Below, piece after piece: positions 27,322 through 39,580 of a stretch of 64,000 nt of DNA. The notes under the pieces were generated by a model. The model was not told the origin of the DNA. It searched no databases and saw only the letters and a program-made list of their open reading frames with translations. The position numbers and the translations under genes are program-made. The DNA comes from Psychrobacter sp. NG25. GTDB lineage: Bacteria > Pseudomonadota > Gammaproteobacteria > Pseudomonadales > Moraxellaceae. Where the stretch lies: NCBI RefSeq assembly GCF_015234355.1, contig NZ_JADGMV010000001.1, forward strand, positions 558,001 to 622,000. Reading direction: 5' to 3'. Positions within the stretch are counted from its first letter, which is position 1; each line of letters begins with the position of its first letter.

Positions 27322-27641
27322 GGTGCTGTCCTTGTTGAAATAATCATTGTTATGTAGTGGGTGGTTATGTAGTTGCGCATCGATAGCCTTGATATATCAT
27401 CAGTCGCAGCAATCGGCTATCTTCAATATAGTTCTGACCAATACAAGTCTTGTAAATGAAGATAAGAATGCCGTAATGGATTCATAGAAATTTGTCGATA
27501 AACCCACTTTTAATATAGACACCCTCGCGCGATAACACAAGCAGTAGAACTGCTACGAATAAAGCTCATATCAATATCAGTTGACCCCATTCACGTTAAG
27601 TGTAACCATGAGGAAAATATAGACATTACTCAGAGCACTTT
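27322..27641. other. Divergent intergenic gap (crotonase / LysE)
   Basis: A 320-bp gap that must hold both divergent promoters. No clear promoter pair, repeat or RNA gene was recognised. Confidence 0.4.
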
Positions 27642-28373
27642 ATGGAATTTTGGCACGGTTTTTTGCTGATTACTACAGTCCACTTACTGGCTGCAGCCTC
27701 CCCGGGGCCTGATTTTGTCTTGGTATCACAGCAGACATTGGCGAAAGGTCGACGCACAGGTTTGATCTGTAGTCTCGGTATTACCTTGGGCCTTGCCGTA
27801 CATATTATCTATTCGGTGTTGGGACTGGCGACAGTCATCGCACATTCGCAGCCGCTATTGACTACTATCAAATGGTTGGGTGGTGGTTATCTGATTTATC
27901 TCGGTTGGCAAGGCATCCAAGCCAAGCCTAAAAAGCCATCAGATTTAGCCAACTTAACAAATGCAGCAGACTCAGAAGTAAGTTCAAGCGCTCACGTTTC
28001 ACAGGATGCGCTTACTAGCCAAACCACACCCCCAGCTAAAGATATCTCTACCAAAAAGTTACCTAGTAATAGCGAATCCACCTTTGCCACTATGCGCCGT
28101 GGCTTTTTTTGTAATGTGTTCAATCCAAAAGCACCCATATATTTCGTCGCAATATTCACACTCGTGTTATCACCTGATATACCGCTATGGCAGTTAGCCA
28201 TTTATGGCGTATGGATGATGGTCTTACAGATGGCATGGTTTAGTACGGTCGTGATGCTCCTTTCCATCCCTGCGATTCATCGCCGCTTTCAGCGTTTTGA
28301 GCATTGGATCGATCGCGTATTGGGTACAGCGATGATAGTATTGGGATTAAATCTGATTTTACGTAGTCGATAA
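27642..28373 (+). CDS. LysE/RhtB family exporter
   Basis: A 243-residue inner-membrane exporter with about five or six helices. The RhtB/LysE signature [22 protein letters not shown] (about residues 20-41), followed by [18 protein letters not shown], is clear. [13 protein letters not shown] near 83-95 ends the first half. A hydrophilic insertion of about 40 residues (Ser/Thr/Lys-rich, about 105-145) separates it from the second half, [17 protein letters not shown]...[22 protein letters not shown]. The protein would export an amino acid or related metabolite such as homoserine, threonine or lysine; the substrate is unknown. The next gene starts 65 bp later. Confidence 0.9.
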   Translation: MEFWHGFLLITTVHLLAAASPGPDFVLVSQQTLAKGRRTGLICSLGITLGLAVHIIYSVLGLATVIAHSQPLLTTIKWLGGGYLIYLGWQGIQAKPKKPSDLANLTNAADSEVSSSAHVSQDALTSQTTPPAKDISTKKLPSNSESTFATMRRGFFCNVFNPKAPIYFVAIFTLVLSPDIPLWQLAIYGVWMMVLQMAWFSTVVMLLSIPAIHRRFQRFEHWIDRVLGTAMIVLGLNLILRSR

Positions 28374-28438
28374 GACATTCGTTACTCGTGAAATCTGCTA
28401 AAATGGTTGATTATATTCAAACATCAAAGCCACACACT

Positions 28439-29461
28439 ATGACCCGTATTCCAGCAAATAGTACACACAGAAACAGATCACCGGCGACCGCCAAAAAACT
28501 CGGTCAGCTACATCCGCGCAACCCGCATCAGGGTCGTTATGATTTTGCAGTATTGACTCGCGCGTTGCCTGAGCTTGCCAAGCATACTATTACCAACCCT
28601 AAAGGCGAGCCGACGATTAACTTCTCGGATCACCAAGCCGTACGTGTGCTGAATCAGGCGCTACTGGCCCATTATTATGGCGTGAAGTTTTGGGACATTC
28701 CAGAAGGCTATTTGTGCCCACCTATCCCAGGACGCGCTGATTATATCCACTATATTGCGGACTTGCTTGCGCAGACCACCCATGTGAATGCAGATAACAC
28801 ACCGCCGACAGGTAAAGAAATTCACGCTTTAGATATTGGAACGGGTGCCAGTGCTATCTATCCAATTATTGGTAGCCAGAGCTACGGTTGGCGCTTTACC
28901 GCCAGCGATATTGATCCAATTTCGGTCAATACTGCTGCGCTTATTTGTGATGCCAATCCAAAGCTAAAAGGTGCGGTAAAAGTCAAACTGCAAACCAATC
29001 CTAAGCATATGTTCGCAGGCATCATTGGTCGCCAGGACTACTTTGATGTGGTGGTCTGTAACCCTCCATTCCATGCCTCATTAGAGGAAGCGATGGAATC
29101 CAACAGCCGCAAGCAACATAACTTGCAAAGACATCGCGGCAAAAATGAAAACGAGCAAATAAGCCGTAGTTCGACGAAGACTGGGAACGCTGCACAAAAT
29201 CTAAACTTCGGTGGTCAGCATAAAGAGCTATGGAGTGAAGGTGGCGAGATTGCCTTTTTGACCAAAATGGCAAAAGAGAGCCAAGATTTTGCAGAGCATG
29301 TTGGTTGGTTTACGACCTTAGTCTCAAAGTCTGAAAACGTAAAACCATTACAGCTACTATTAAAGCAACTTGATGTCGCCCAAATGCGTATTATCGAGAT
29401 GAGTCAAGGTCAAAAGAGCACCCGTGTATTGGCATGGCGCTTTAACACTGACGAAGAGTAG
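28439..29461 (+). CDS. rlmF: 23S rRNA (adenine(1618)-N6)-methyltransferase
   Basis: The methyltransferase that makes m6A1618 in 23S rRNA. The family N-terminus [16 protein letters not shown], then [39 protein letters not shown], closely follows E. coli RlmF. The AdoMet motif is [13 protein letters not shown] and the catalytic motif is [16 protein letters not shown] start at ATG 28439. The open frame reaches back to a GTG at 28388, but that region contains a -10-like TAAAAT and codes a non-conserved tail. The conserved part begins about 25 residues after 28439, so both starts leave it intact. A Lys/Arg/Asn-rich insertion follows NPPF. A terminator preceded by a parS-like site lies downstream. 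Confidence 0.92.
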   Translation: MTRIPANSTHRNRSPATAKKLGQLHPRNPHQGRYDFAVLTRALPELAKHTITNPKGEPTINFSDHQAVRVLNQALLAHYYGVKFWDIPEGYLCPPIPGRADYIHYIADLLAQTTHVNADNTPPTGKEIHALDIGTGASAIYPIIGSQSYGWRFTASDIDPISVNTAALICDANPKLKGAVKVKLQTNPKHMFAGIIGRQDYFDVVVCNPPFHASLEEAMESNSRKQHNLQRHRGKNENEQISRSSTKTGNAAQNLNFGGQHKELWSEGGEIAFLTKMAKESQDFAEHVGWFTTLVSKSENVKPLQLLLKQLDVAQMRIIEMSQGQKSTRVLAWRFNTDEE

Positions 29462-29483
29462 CTGTTAGAAGTTTATCTATTTA

Positions 29484-29499
29484 AGTTTCACGTGAAACA
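29484..29499. other. parS-like ParB site (after rlmF)
   Basis: AGTTTCACGTGAAACA matches the universal parS 16-mer at 15 of 16 positions, with the core palindrome intact. It is intergenic, immediately before the rlmF terminator. Confidence 0.65.
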
Positions 29500-29500
29500 A

Positions 29501-29536
29501 AAAAGCACCGCTCTAAAGTTTAGGGCGGTGCTTTTT
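29501..29536 (+). terminator. Intrinsic terminator after rlmF
   Basis: The stem AAAAGCACCGC / GCGGTGCTTTT is followed by T residues. It is adjacent to a parS-like site. Confidence 0.85.
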
Positions 29537-29565
29537 ATTGGAAGTATTAAATTAAAAAAACGACT

Positions 29566-29664
29566 TGTTATACCATTCACAAAAATTAGAGTAGCAAGGA
29601 AAATGAGTGCAAGTACTACGCATAGTAGACTAAACAAGTTTAACACCGCTAATCGTATTTTTTG
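29566..29664 (+). repeat. Interspersed repeat family B, copy 2
   Basis: It shares with 15939-16034 the run of segments 'AAAAATTAGAGTAGCAAGGAAAATGAGTG...TACTAC...AGTAGACTAAACAAGTTTAAC..CGCTAATC..ATTTTT' in the same order, with many transitions between copies. It lies in the convergent gap between rlmF and mntP. Confidence 0.7.
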
Positions 29665-29673
29665 GGATTGCTA

Positions 29674-30303
29674 TTAACTAAAAAACATTACCTTTAGCCC
29701 AATCAATATAAGCACCAATCCACCTAGCGCTTCTGCTTTATCCTCTAGCCATGTGCCAGATCGCCAGCCTAAATAAACACCAAACAAGCTAAATCCAGCA
29801 GTGATTAACGCGATGATTAAACAGGCTAGCCACGCATTTAGCTCTAACAGATTGAGTGTAAATCCTGCTGCCATCGCATCAATACTTGTCGCAATGGCGA
29901 GCGTAAATAAGGTGCGGTGATTGATAGTTTTATGACCGTTATGAATAACTGACATTGCCTCACTATCAGCATTTATAGCGTTACCCTTTGTGTGAAGCGC
30001 ACTATCCACAGCATCTTCTTCATCCGCAGTAAATACTTCGTAAAGCATCTTTCCACCGAGAGCGATCAGAATAAAACCACCAATCCAAGGTGCAGCTGCT
30101 GCCAACCAACCTAATAATGCTGCACCTAACAAGTAACCTATAAGTGGCATCACGCCCTGTGCAATGCCAAAATATAAGGCAGCATACATAGCCAATCGCA
30201 GTAAATAAGACTTACTCTGTTTTTGTGACTTAGCACCCAATCCAATGGCCACAGCGAATGCATCCATTGCTAATGCAATAGCGAGTAATATGACTTCAAT
30301 CAT
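29674..30303 (-). CDS. mntP: Manganese efflux pump MntP
   Basis: A 209-residue six-helix inner-membrane protein of the MntP family that exports Mn(II). Diagnostic segments are [20 protein letters not shown] at residues 5-24 (with the conserved aspartate), [33 protein letters not shown], and in the second half [21 protein letters not shown] (second conserved aspartate), then [14 protein letters not shown] loop of about 35 residues links the halves. No yybP-ykoY (Mn) riboswitch precedes it; the upstream space is only about 100 bp, shared with the gyrB terminator and a parS-like site. Confidence 0.93.
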   Translation of the reverse strand: MIEVILLAIALAMDAFAVAIGLGAKSQKQSKSYLLRLAMYAALYFGIAQGVMPLIGYLLGAALLGWLAAAAPWIGGFILIALGGKMLYEVFTADEEDAVDSALHTKGNAINADSEAMSVIHNGHKTINHRTLFTLAIATSIDAMAAGFTLNLLELNAWLACLIIALITAGFSLFGVYLGWRSGTWLEDKAEALGGLVLILIGLKVMFFS

Positions 30304-30333
30304 TTTATTTTTCTCGTAAAATAGTCAGTTTTT

Positions 30334-30349
30334 TGTTCCACGTGAAACG
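30334..30349. other. parS-like ParB site (gyrB-mntP gap)
   Basis: TGTTCCACGTGAAACG keeps the CACGTG core and differs from the universal 16-mer at two positions. It is intergenic. Confidence 0.55.
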
Positions 30350-30350
30350 A

Positions 30351-30382
30351 AAACACCGCTTCGAGTATCGAAGCGGTGTTTT
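30351..30382 (-). terminator. Intrinsic terminator after gyrB
   Basis: A perfect stem AAACACCGCTTCGA / TCGAAGCGGTGTTT with loop GTA lies just downstream of gyrB. The T-run is short (four T). Confidence 0.78.
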
Positions 30383-30408
30383 ATATATCATTAATGATAG
30401 TCTGAGAC

Positions 30409-33521
<3,113 letters not shown>

Positions 33522-34727
33522 TTAAAGAGGTTGGATATTGCCTTGTTTCACATGAAACATATTAGGATTGGACCATAAATCTTGGATCATTGGCACGATA
33601 TCATCAGTCAAACTGCTCATAAATACCTGACAGGGCAACTGCGATAAAGTCGATAATAAAATCTCTATTGCCCTACCATCAAGCTCTGCCGTTATATCGT
33701 CTAGCAATACGACTGGCGTGACTCTAGTATTAAAGCCGTCTCTCTGTGAATCAATATCCTGTTCAGCATTGAGCAATAGTGGTAACTGAGACAGCCTTAA
33801 TGCCGTGATTAACAGCTTCTTTTCCCCACGAGACAATACATTAGCCGCTTGCTCTTTTAGAGTCGGCAATTTAGTACTAACATCGTTTTTTAGCGCTGTG
33901 CTTGCAGACTCATTATTCATCTCTACTGAATCATCAGAATGCCAATGCACATGAACATCAGCTCTGTGGTTACCGATGCGAGTGTATCCTAGCTGCAGAT
34001 CCTGCTCTAGTCGCTCGTTAAGCTGCACATCTAGCGCAATACTTGTATCATAGCCAGCATTGTAGCTTAAGCTCAATTGTTCGGCATAAGATGGCAGTAA
34101 TTGCTCAATACTCTCAGCAAAATAAGGCTGCCATTCGGTAAATATCCGCTCGCGGTAATGATGAATGAGTGCTGCATGGCTACTCAATCCTTTATCCCAT
34201 GACTTCAGCTCAGCAAGCTGAACTTGGGTCAAATGCCGTGATTTCTTTAGTAAACTATTGCGCTGTTTTAGTAATCGTTGATAGGCTACCCATTGTGGAT
34301 GAAAGCCTTGTTTCATGTGAAACACTAGCCAATCCAATAGCTGTCTACGGCTGGCACTACCCTGCTCTAACATATCCATTGTTGATGGATCTATCAGTAG
34401 TGTTGGCAGTTGCTCAGTTAAGATGCTTTGGTTGTAGACAGTAGCCTGATTAAGACGCAAGAGCGTTGTAGCATCAGCTTGCTTTTGGATAGCTAAGGTA
34501 CTGCTATCATTAAGCTTAGCATGTACAGTGACCATATTTTGATGATGTTGAATATAGCGCTTGGGCTGGTGATGCCGGAAACTTTTGCCTCTGGACAGCA
34601 AAAATATGGCTTCAAGTAAGGATGTTTTTCCACTACCGTTCGCGCCGATAATGACGTTACACGCAGCAGACTGTAGATTGACTTGTGTTAGGTTACGAAG
34701 GTGTGATATTTGCAGACGTTCAATCAT
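33522..34727 (-). CDS. recF: DNA replication and repair protein RecF
   Basis: A 401-residue SMC-like ATPase that helps load RecA at gaps together with RecO and RecR. Walker A is VIIGANGSGKTSLLEAIFLLSRGKSFR (about residues 26-52). The family segment QLLDWLVFHMKQGFHPQWVAYQRLLKQRNSLLK follows. The signature VLSRGEKKLLITALRLSQ and Walker B PVVLLDDITAELD lie near 298-345. It is somewhat longer than E. coli RecF (357) because of an acidic insertion before the signature. Two parS-like 16-mers are embedded in it (33544-33559 and 34309-34324), each encoding an FH(V/M)KQ peptide. A hairpin separates it from dnaN. Confidence 0.96.
   Translation of the reverse strand: MIERLQISHLRNLTQVNLQSAACNVIIGANGSGKTSLLEAIFLLSRGKSFRHHQPKRYIQHHQNMVTVHAKLNDSSTLAIQKQADATTLLRLNQATVYNQSILTEQLPTLLIDPSTMDMLEQGSASRRQLLDWLVFHMKQGFHPQWVAYQRLLKQRNSLLKKSRHLTQVQLAELKSWDKGLSSHAALIHHYRERIFTEWQPYFAESIEQLLPSYAEQLSLSYNAGYDTSIALDVQLNERLEQDLQLGYTRIGNHRADVHVHWHSDDSVEMNNESASTALKNDVSTKLPTLKEQAANVLSRGEKKLLITALRLSQLPLLLNAEQDIDSQRDGFNTRVTPVVLLDDITAELDGRAIEILLSTLSQLPCQVFMSSLTDDIVPMIQDLWSNPNMFHVKQGNIQPL
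33544..33559. other. parS-like ParB site (3' end of recF)
   Basis: TGTTTCACATGAAACA: one mismatch to parS, at the centre (CACATG instead of CACGTG). It lies in the last codons of recF. Confidence 0.5.
34309..34324. other. parS-like ParB site (inside recF)
   Basis: TGTTTCATGTGAAACA: one central mismatch to parS (CATGTG). It lies in a conserved part of recF. Confidence 0.5.
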
Positions 34728-34811
34728 GATACCGATAGCCGCCTATTAAAATAGCATGTGAAAGTAAACAAAAGCTGGCTAATTTATAGATAAAGAAGAC
34801 TAAAACTTAAA

Positions 34812-34844
34812 GGTGCAAACCTACTCTAAGAGTAAGTTTGCACT
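34812..34844 (-). terminator. Hairpin between dnaN and recF
   Basis: The stem GTGCAAAC-TACTC / GAGTA-GTTTGCAC (with one unpaired base each side) is strong. On the minus strand it is followed by CTTTAAGTTTTA, an imperfect T-tract, so it may attenuate rather than fully stop transcription into recF. Confidence 0.55.
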
Positions 34845-34894
34845 TAAATACAGCTCAAATACCCAACTCTGCCGCTTTTGTAAAACGAATATCA

Positions 34895-36070
34895 CTATAT
34901 TCGCATTGGCATAATGACATACTGATGGAATTCATCATTCAGCTGATTGACCAACACGGAGGCGTTTGATTGGCTCATATGCATTTGCAAATCACCTTGG
35001 ATAACGCCCAATACGTCTTGTAAATAAGCTGCGTTAAATGACAGTTCCATTGGCTCGCCTTGATACTTAGCTTGTATCATTTCCACCGCTTCGTCTTGCT
35101 CAGCATTATTAGCACGTACCTCTACCATTCCATCGCTGGCAAAGTTAAATACCACACCACGAGATTTTTCATTACTCAAAATTGCGACACGACGCAATAC
35201 ATCAGTCATTTTTTCTTGGTTAAACAGAGCGAGTTTATCCGTATTACTTGGCATGACACGGCGATAATCTGGGAACTTACCATCGATCAGGCGTGCCGTA
35301 AAAGTGACCATTAAATTATCACTCACCTGCCCTGCACTATCAACATCACCGAACGGTAAGCTCACTTGCAGAAACTCACGACCAAAACTTAAGGTAACGG
35401 GATTATCTTTATCACCAAGCATTTTGCCAAGCTCAGAAGCCAAACGCTCAAGCTCAATGACAGCTTTGCGTGGCAAGATAGCCTGCATATTCAAATCAGC
35501 ACTCACATCGATGACACTACGCGCTAAAGCCAATCTATGTCCATCAGTTGCAACCGTGGTTAGCTGCTGCTGTGATACATCAAATAACATGCCGGTTAGA
35601 TAGTAACGCACATCCTGAATCGCCATCGCAAACTGAGTTTTGTGGATCAAATCAGTAAGGCGGCTACGGCTGATGATTAATGGTGTGATGTTTTCTGGAT
35701 TACCCAAGCTTGGATAGTCTTCGGCAGGCAATGTACCTAAGGTAAAACGACTCTTACCGCTAGTGAGTAGGCAACGTTCATTCGCTTGAGTTGCCAGATT
35801 AACTTGTGCTTGTGCTGGTAATGATTTGCAAATATCTTTCAGCTTCGTCGCAGGTAAAGTTGTTGTCCCAGCTTCAACACAAGCACCTGCAGGCAATTTC
35901 AACGTCGACGTCAGCTCTACTTCCAAATCAGAGGCAGTTAAAATAAGCGCTGATTCAGATAGCTGTAGCTTAATATTGCCCAAAATAACCATATTATGGC
36001 GTTTATCAGCAGCCTTGGCGATCAAGTTAATGGCTTTCAGTAACGACTCTCGATTAATCGATAATTGCAT
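34895..36070 (-). CDS. dnaN: DNA polymerase III sliding clamp (beta)
   Basis: A 391-residue beta clamp that tethers Pol III and other partners to DNA. It begins MQLSINRESLLKAINLIAKAADKRHNMVILGNIKL. The three clamp repeats are recognisable, with PAEDYPSLG closing domain 1 and IDGKFPDYRRVMPSN in domain 2. The protein ends with the hydrophobic-pocket segment DEFHQYVIMPMRI, the expected clamp C-terminus. Length is slightly above E. coli DnaN (366) because of small loops. It lies 167 bp after dnaA on the same strand, and a hairpin separates it from recF. Confidence 0.98.
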   Translation of the reverse strand: MQLSINRESLLKAINLIAKAADKRHNMVILGNIKLQLSESALILTASDLEVELTSTLKLPAGACVEAGTTTLPATKLKDICKSLPAQAQVNLATQANERCLLTSGKSRFTLGTLPAEDYPSLGNPENITPLIISRSRLTDLIHKTQFAMAIQDVRYYLTGMLFDVSQQQLTTVATDGHRLALARSVIDVSADLNMQAILPRKAVIELERLASELGKMLGDKDNPVTLSFGREFLQVSLPFGDVDSAGQVSDNLMVTFTARLIDGKFPDYRRVMPSNTDKLALFNQEKMTDVLRRVAILSNEKSRGVVFNFASDGMVEVRANNAEQDEAVEMIQAKYQGEPMELSFNAAYLQDVLGVIQGDLQMHMSQSNASVLVNQLNDEFHQYVIMPMRI

Positions 36071-36237
36071 GCTTAGTTACTCTTATTTAAATGACTGTAT
36101 TTTTATCAATTCAGAACAATGGCTCAGGCCTAATAATACCTTGTCTACGGACTATAATCCATTAGCTATCTGTGTGCTTATATTGTCAATATTATAAACC
36201 ATATCATACTACTAAAATATAGTGATACTTTGACCTG

Positions 36238-37680
36238 CTAACCCGCTTGGAGCATCAACGCTAGAGTCTTGTAATCCTTATCGAATGCGGGGTCTGCGGC
36301 TCGCAGTTCATTGACCTTATCACAGGCATGCATCACTGTTGTGTGATCACGTCCACCAAATGACTGACCAATTTCAGGAAAACTATCCCCCGTCAATTCA
36401 CGTGATAATGCCATCGCAATTTGACGAGGTCTAGCAATACTACGTGTGCGCTTACGACCCATCATATCTTTGATAGTTACATCATAGTATTCAGCGACTA
36501 CTTTGCGAATATTATCCATATTAACGGCTTGTACACGCATCGCTACGATATCTTTTAGCGCATATTGCACCATTTCAAGCGTTATCTGTGCACCTGTTAA
36601 ATTCGCATTTGCAAACACTTGATTTAGCGCACCTTCTAATCGCCTAACATTCGACACCACATTTTGTGCGATAAATAGTGCGCATTCTTTAGGTAACACC
36701 ATTCCATATGATGCTGCTTTTTTCTGCAAAATTTGAACACGAGTATCAATCTCAGGTGGATCAACTGCTACGGTCAAACCCCAAGAGAATCTTGATCTAA
36801 AGCGCTCGTCAAACTCAGTCATTTGTGATGGATGACGATCAGAGGCCAAAATAAGTTGTTTGTCACCGCTAGTAAAATCTGCAAACAACGTCAAAAACTC
36901 ATTACTACTTTTGGTCTTTCCTGCTAATACATGAATATCATCTACAATTAATAAATCTACTTTTTTAATTTTCTTTTTAAAATCTTCTATTTTATTATTT
37001 CTTAATGAATAAACTAATTGATTAATAAATTTTTCAGAAGTGAAATAGTAAAAACTTTGATTATTTTTTAAATAGCGGTGTGCTACAGAATGCATTAAAT
37101 GCGTTTTTCCCAAACCAGAAGGTCCATATATAAACAGAGGATTGTGGCGATTTTTCGACTGGCGCTTACCAAGCTCATAACAGGCTTTGTAAGCAAGGTT
37201 ATTAGATTTGCCCGTCACGAATGTCTCAAAAGTAAACTCAGGATTGAGATAGCTAAGTGATTTAGCATCAGCAGAATCTACTAGTTCTGCATGACGCATG
37301 TTGGCATCAATATCTGCTTTCGCATTATTATGATGGATCGTTTCAAAATTATGTTCCACTGGGGGAGGGGAGGGCTTATCTTCTGCAAATAAAGACCCTG
37401 ACTGTGGTTGGTTATCATCGGTATCACGACCCACATTATCAACACGTACGATAACCTCTTCAATACTTCCTTGGCTATGCTTAGCAACCAATTGCTGGAT
37501 ATCTTGCAAATGGTTTTTTTTAATATAAGTGACAAAATAATCGTTAGGAGCAAGTATGATAAGGGTTTGAGCCTCTTGATGGGCTGATAAAGGTCTCAAC
37601 CACATAGTAAATACATTGTCTTTTACGTTATAGCGTAAATCGTTTAAACATTTATCCCAAATATTTGCAGTGTCTATCAT
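36238..37680 (-). CDS. dnaA: Chromosomal replication initiator DnaA
   Basis: The initiator ATPase that binds the DnaA boxes next to it and melts oriC. I start at ATG 37680 (MIDTANIWDKCLNDLR...); the open frame runs 10 codons further to a TTG but without support. Domain I (about 1-85) is followed by a variable acidic linker. Domain III has Walker A GPSGLGKTHLMHS (about 188-200), Walker B LLIVDDIHVLAGK and the arginine-finger region. Domain IV has the DNA-binding signature GRDHTTVMHACDKV near 440. Length (480) is normal for gammaproteobacteria. It is transcribed away from oriC as the first gene of the dnaA-dnaN-recF-gyrB block. Confidence 0.98.
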   Translation of the reverse strand: MIDTANIWDKCLNDLRYNVKDNVFTMWLRPLSAHQEAQTLIILAPNDYFVTYIKKNHLQDIQQLVAKHSQGSIEEVIVRVDNVGRDTDDNQPQSGSLFAEDKPSPPPVEHNFETIHHNNAKADIDANMRHAELVDSADAKSLSYLNPEFTFETFVTGKSNNLAYKACYELGKRQSKNRHNPLFIYGPSGLGKTHLMHSVAHRYLKNNQSFYYFTSEKFINQLVYSLRNNKIEDFKKKIKKVDLLIVDDIHVLAGKTKSSNEFLTLFADFTSGDKQLILASDRHPSQMTEFDERFRSRFSWGLTVAVDPPEIDTRVQILQKKAASYGMVLPKECALFIAQNVVSNVRRLEGALNQVFANANLTGAQITLEMVQYALKDIVAMRVQAVNMDNIRKVVAEYYDVTIKDMMGRKRTRSIARPRQIAMALSRELTGDSFPEIGQSFGGRDHTTVMHACDKVNELRAADPAFDKDYKTLALMLQAG

Positions 37681-38292
37681 GAAAAATACTAACCCTATAA
37701 TTTGAAACAATAGATATATATCAACGGTATAAATTGCTATTAAACACTAATACAGTGTCTGATCGCTAAACCAAAGACAGTCCCCGTAGATCGAGTAAAA
37801 CTAGACGTCGAGTAGGGTGCTAATTTAACACAGTTACCCTGTGGATAAAACCTCGTTTTTTGGGGATAAGACTGTGGATAGTTTTGTGGACAACTTTAAA
37901 CCTTGAGTTATCCATATTTAACCCACAGGTTATCCACAAGATTACCCATAGCCTAGTATTTTGATTATAAAAGGAAAAATGTAGTTAACCACAGATAATA
38001 GGGCTCCCAATAACAACAATACTTATATATATTAGTAATTAATTATTATAGAGTTCGACAGAAACTGTGGATAACTTTTTAATATTCGTTTCAAAAACTA
38101 GGTTTACTGATCAGTTAAATTAACGCGGTATATTTCTACTTATCAGAAAACAGCTACTAAAAACTTGCTATTTGACAATAGTGATTTCTACTTGTACAAA
38201 CATGGATTAAATTAGTTCATTGACCAAGACAATATCTGGTGGTATAATCCTCCGTTATTACGAATTTAGTCCATTATTTTGATAGGTGAGTT
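37681..38292. other. Replication origin oriC
   Basis: The non-coding gap between dnaA and rpmH holds exact TTATCCACA boxes at 37840-37848 (complement), 37930-37938 and 38066-38074 (complement). One- or two-base variants lie at 37861, 37873, 37885, 37908, 37942 and 37985. An AT-only-like stretch (about 38018-38051: TATATTAGTAATTAATTATT) sits beside them and is a good unwinding-element candidate. Divergent orientation of the flanking genes and the dnaA/rpmH setting are the classical origin context. The rpmH promoter lies at the right end. Confidence 0.9.
38220..38248 (+). promoter_or_regulatory. Sigma-70 promoter of rpmH-rnpA
   Basis: -35 TTGACC (38220-38225) and -10 TATAAT (38243-38248) are separated by exactly 17 bp, 45 bp before the rpmH ATG. 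Confidence 0.85.
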
Positions 38293-38427
38293 ATGAAACG
38301 TACATTCCAACCAAGCGTGATCAAGCGTAAACGTACTCACGGTTTCCGTGCTCGTATGGCAACTAAAAAAGGCCGCCAGGTCTTAGCTCGTCGCCGCGCT
38401 AAAGGACGTCATCGCCTTACTGTATAA
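38293..38427 (+). CDS. rpmH: Ribosomal protein bL34
   Basis: A 44-residue, very basic ribosomal protein of the large subunit. The sequence [20 protein letters not shown] followed by [22 protein letters not shown] is a textbook bL34. It is preceded by a strong promoter and a TAGGTGAG ribosome binding site and followed by a terminator before rnpA, so rnpA is probably expressed partly by read-through. It marks the right border of oriC. Confidence 0.98.
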   Translation: MKRTFQPSVIKRKRTHGFRARMATKKGRQVLARRRAKGRHRLTV

Positions 38428-38527
38428 TCAGTAGATTGCGATAAGCATGGCTAATTGTGCTTGTTGTGTCTCTATTATGCATAGATTGCGATAGTCAATC
38501 ATCACAACTGACACTTAGCCATATATT

Positions 38528-38554
38528 AAAAGCGCCCACATAGGCGCTTTTTTT
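38528..38554 (+). terminator. Terminator between rpmH and rnpA
   Basis: The stem AAAGCGCC / GGCGCTTT with loop CACATA is followed by TTTT. Confidence 0.82.
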
Positions 38555-38613
38555 GTCTTTATATTTTACTATTATTTCTAATCTTGCTATTAGCTCTTAT
38601 ACTAGGTCTTAAT

Positions 38614-38985
38614 ATGCCACATACTGTTTCAGCTACACCTGCTGCCAATTTTACTAAAGAGCAGCGCCTGCTAACCCCAGCGGCTTTTCGCGAGGTGTTT
38701 GATGCGCCTGAACGTAAGATTCATCAGAGCCATTTGATGGCCTTTATACGTACCAATACTCATGATAAACCGAGAGTTGGTATGGCTATTACAAAGCGAA
38801 AAGTACCTACTGCAGTCGCTCGAAATTTAATCAAACGACAAATACGTGAACAGTTTCGATCAAAGGCTTTTAAAATAGAAAATAAAGATATTGTGTTTAT
38901 TGTTAAGAAATCAATAAAAGATATAGATAAAAAAGAATTAAAAAATCAAATAAATAATATTTTTAAAAAAATAGAAATAAAATAA
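38614..38985 (+). CDS. rnpA: Ribonuclease P protein component
   Basis: The small basic protein cofactor of RNase P, which matures tRNA 5' ends. I start at ATG 38614 ([25 protein letters not shown]); the frame extends to a TTG at 38584, and the extra residues are hydrophobic and unlike the family. The RNR core is [23 protein letters not shown] at about residues 61-83, with the R-N-x-x-K-R signature. The last 35 residues are nearly all Lys, Asn, Ile and Asp in very AT-rich DNA ([29 protein letters not shown]...). yidD follows 1 bp after the stop. 123 residues is normal. Confidence 0.94.
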   Translation: MPHTVSATPAANFTKEQRLLTPAAFREVFDAPERKIHQSHLMAFIRTNTHDKPRVGMAITKRKVPTAVARNLIKRQIREQFRSKAFKIENKDIVFIVKKSIKDIDKKELKNQINNIFKKIEIK

Positions 38986-38986
38986 A

Positions 38987-39370
38987 ATGAATTTTTTTAT
39001 AAATTTAAATAAAAAAATTATTTATATATTTTTATTTAAATTAATTATTCTTTATCAAAAAATAGTTAGCCCAATGATACCTGCTCGTTGCAGATATTAT
39101 CCAACTTGTTCTAATTATGGCAAACATGCCTTGATGTGGCATGGTGTCCGATCTGGCAGTTGGCTACTCTTAAAACGTATCAGTAGATGTCACCCTTTAG
39201 GTGGACATGGTATTGATTTCGTGCCGCTACCTTTAGCCTCTTATCAATATAGTTATGTATCTTCTGCTTGCTTACCTCATAATATAAATGTTCAAGGACT
39301 GGGTGTTTATCGAGATAGCAAAAGCTATGTTCCACGTCTTAATCATTTGATGACGTTAGAATCAAAGTGA
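38987..39370 (+). CDS. yidD: Membrane protein insertion efficiency factor YidD
   Basis: A 127-residue YidD homologue that assists YidC in membrane protein insertion. The family core is [63 protein letters not shown] (about residues 18-80), including the conserved C-R-Y/F-x-P-T-C-S pattern. The N-terminus is a poly-Asn/Lys/Phe amphipathic segment in extremely AT-rich DNA. A C-terminal extension of about 40 residues goes beyond the usual 80-90-residue family length. It is coupled to rnpA (1-bp spacing) and precedes yidC. Confidence 0.93.
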   Translation: MNFFINLNKKIIYIFLFKLIILYQKIVSPMIPARCRYYPTCSNYGKHALMWHGVRSGSWLLLKRISRCHPLGGHGIDFVPLPLASYQYSYVSSACLPHNINVQGLGVYRDSKSYVPRLNHLMTLESK

Positions 39371-39403
39371 GTGTCGTTCTGCTTTCATATAGAGACCAAG
39401 AAG

Positions 39404-39423
39404 TTACCCACAAGTTATCCACA
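39404..39423. other. Pair of DnaA boxes between yidD and yidC
   Basis: TTACCCACA (39404-39412) and an exact TTATCCACA (39415-39423) lie in tandem 2 bp apart, in the same orientation, about 1.3 kb from oriC. Confidence 0.55.
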
Positions 39424-39580
39424 CTCTTGGTATCATTTAAGGCTAATTTTTAGTAAAATAATGCACATTTTATGTAAATGGCTCGCAATACTGTTGTTGA
39501 ACATGAGAACAGCCGTGCTGTACAGTCATGACACATGCCCTAATTTTTCATTCCCTAATTTTTTAATCTAGGAAAGGTTT

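Noticed and set aside
28388..28438. GTG-initiated N-terminal extension of rlmF
   Set aside because: It is not conserved, contains a -10-like hexamer and has no ribosome binding site; the ATG at 28439 suffices.
30304..30408. Manganese (yybP-ykoY) riboswitch before mntP
   Set aside because: The space is about 100 bp and is filled by the gyrB terminator and a parS-like site; no aptamer pattern is visible.
37681..37710. TTG-initiated ten-residue extension of dnaA
   Set aside because: TTG start without a ribosome binding site; the family start is MIDTANIWDKCL at 37680.
39371..39571. Open frame of 66 codons between yidD and yidC
   Set aside because: It starts directly at the yidD stop with a non-ATG codon, has no ribosome binding site and covers the tandem DnaA boxes and the yidC leader.
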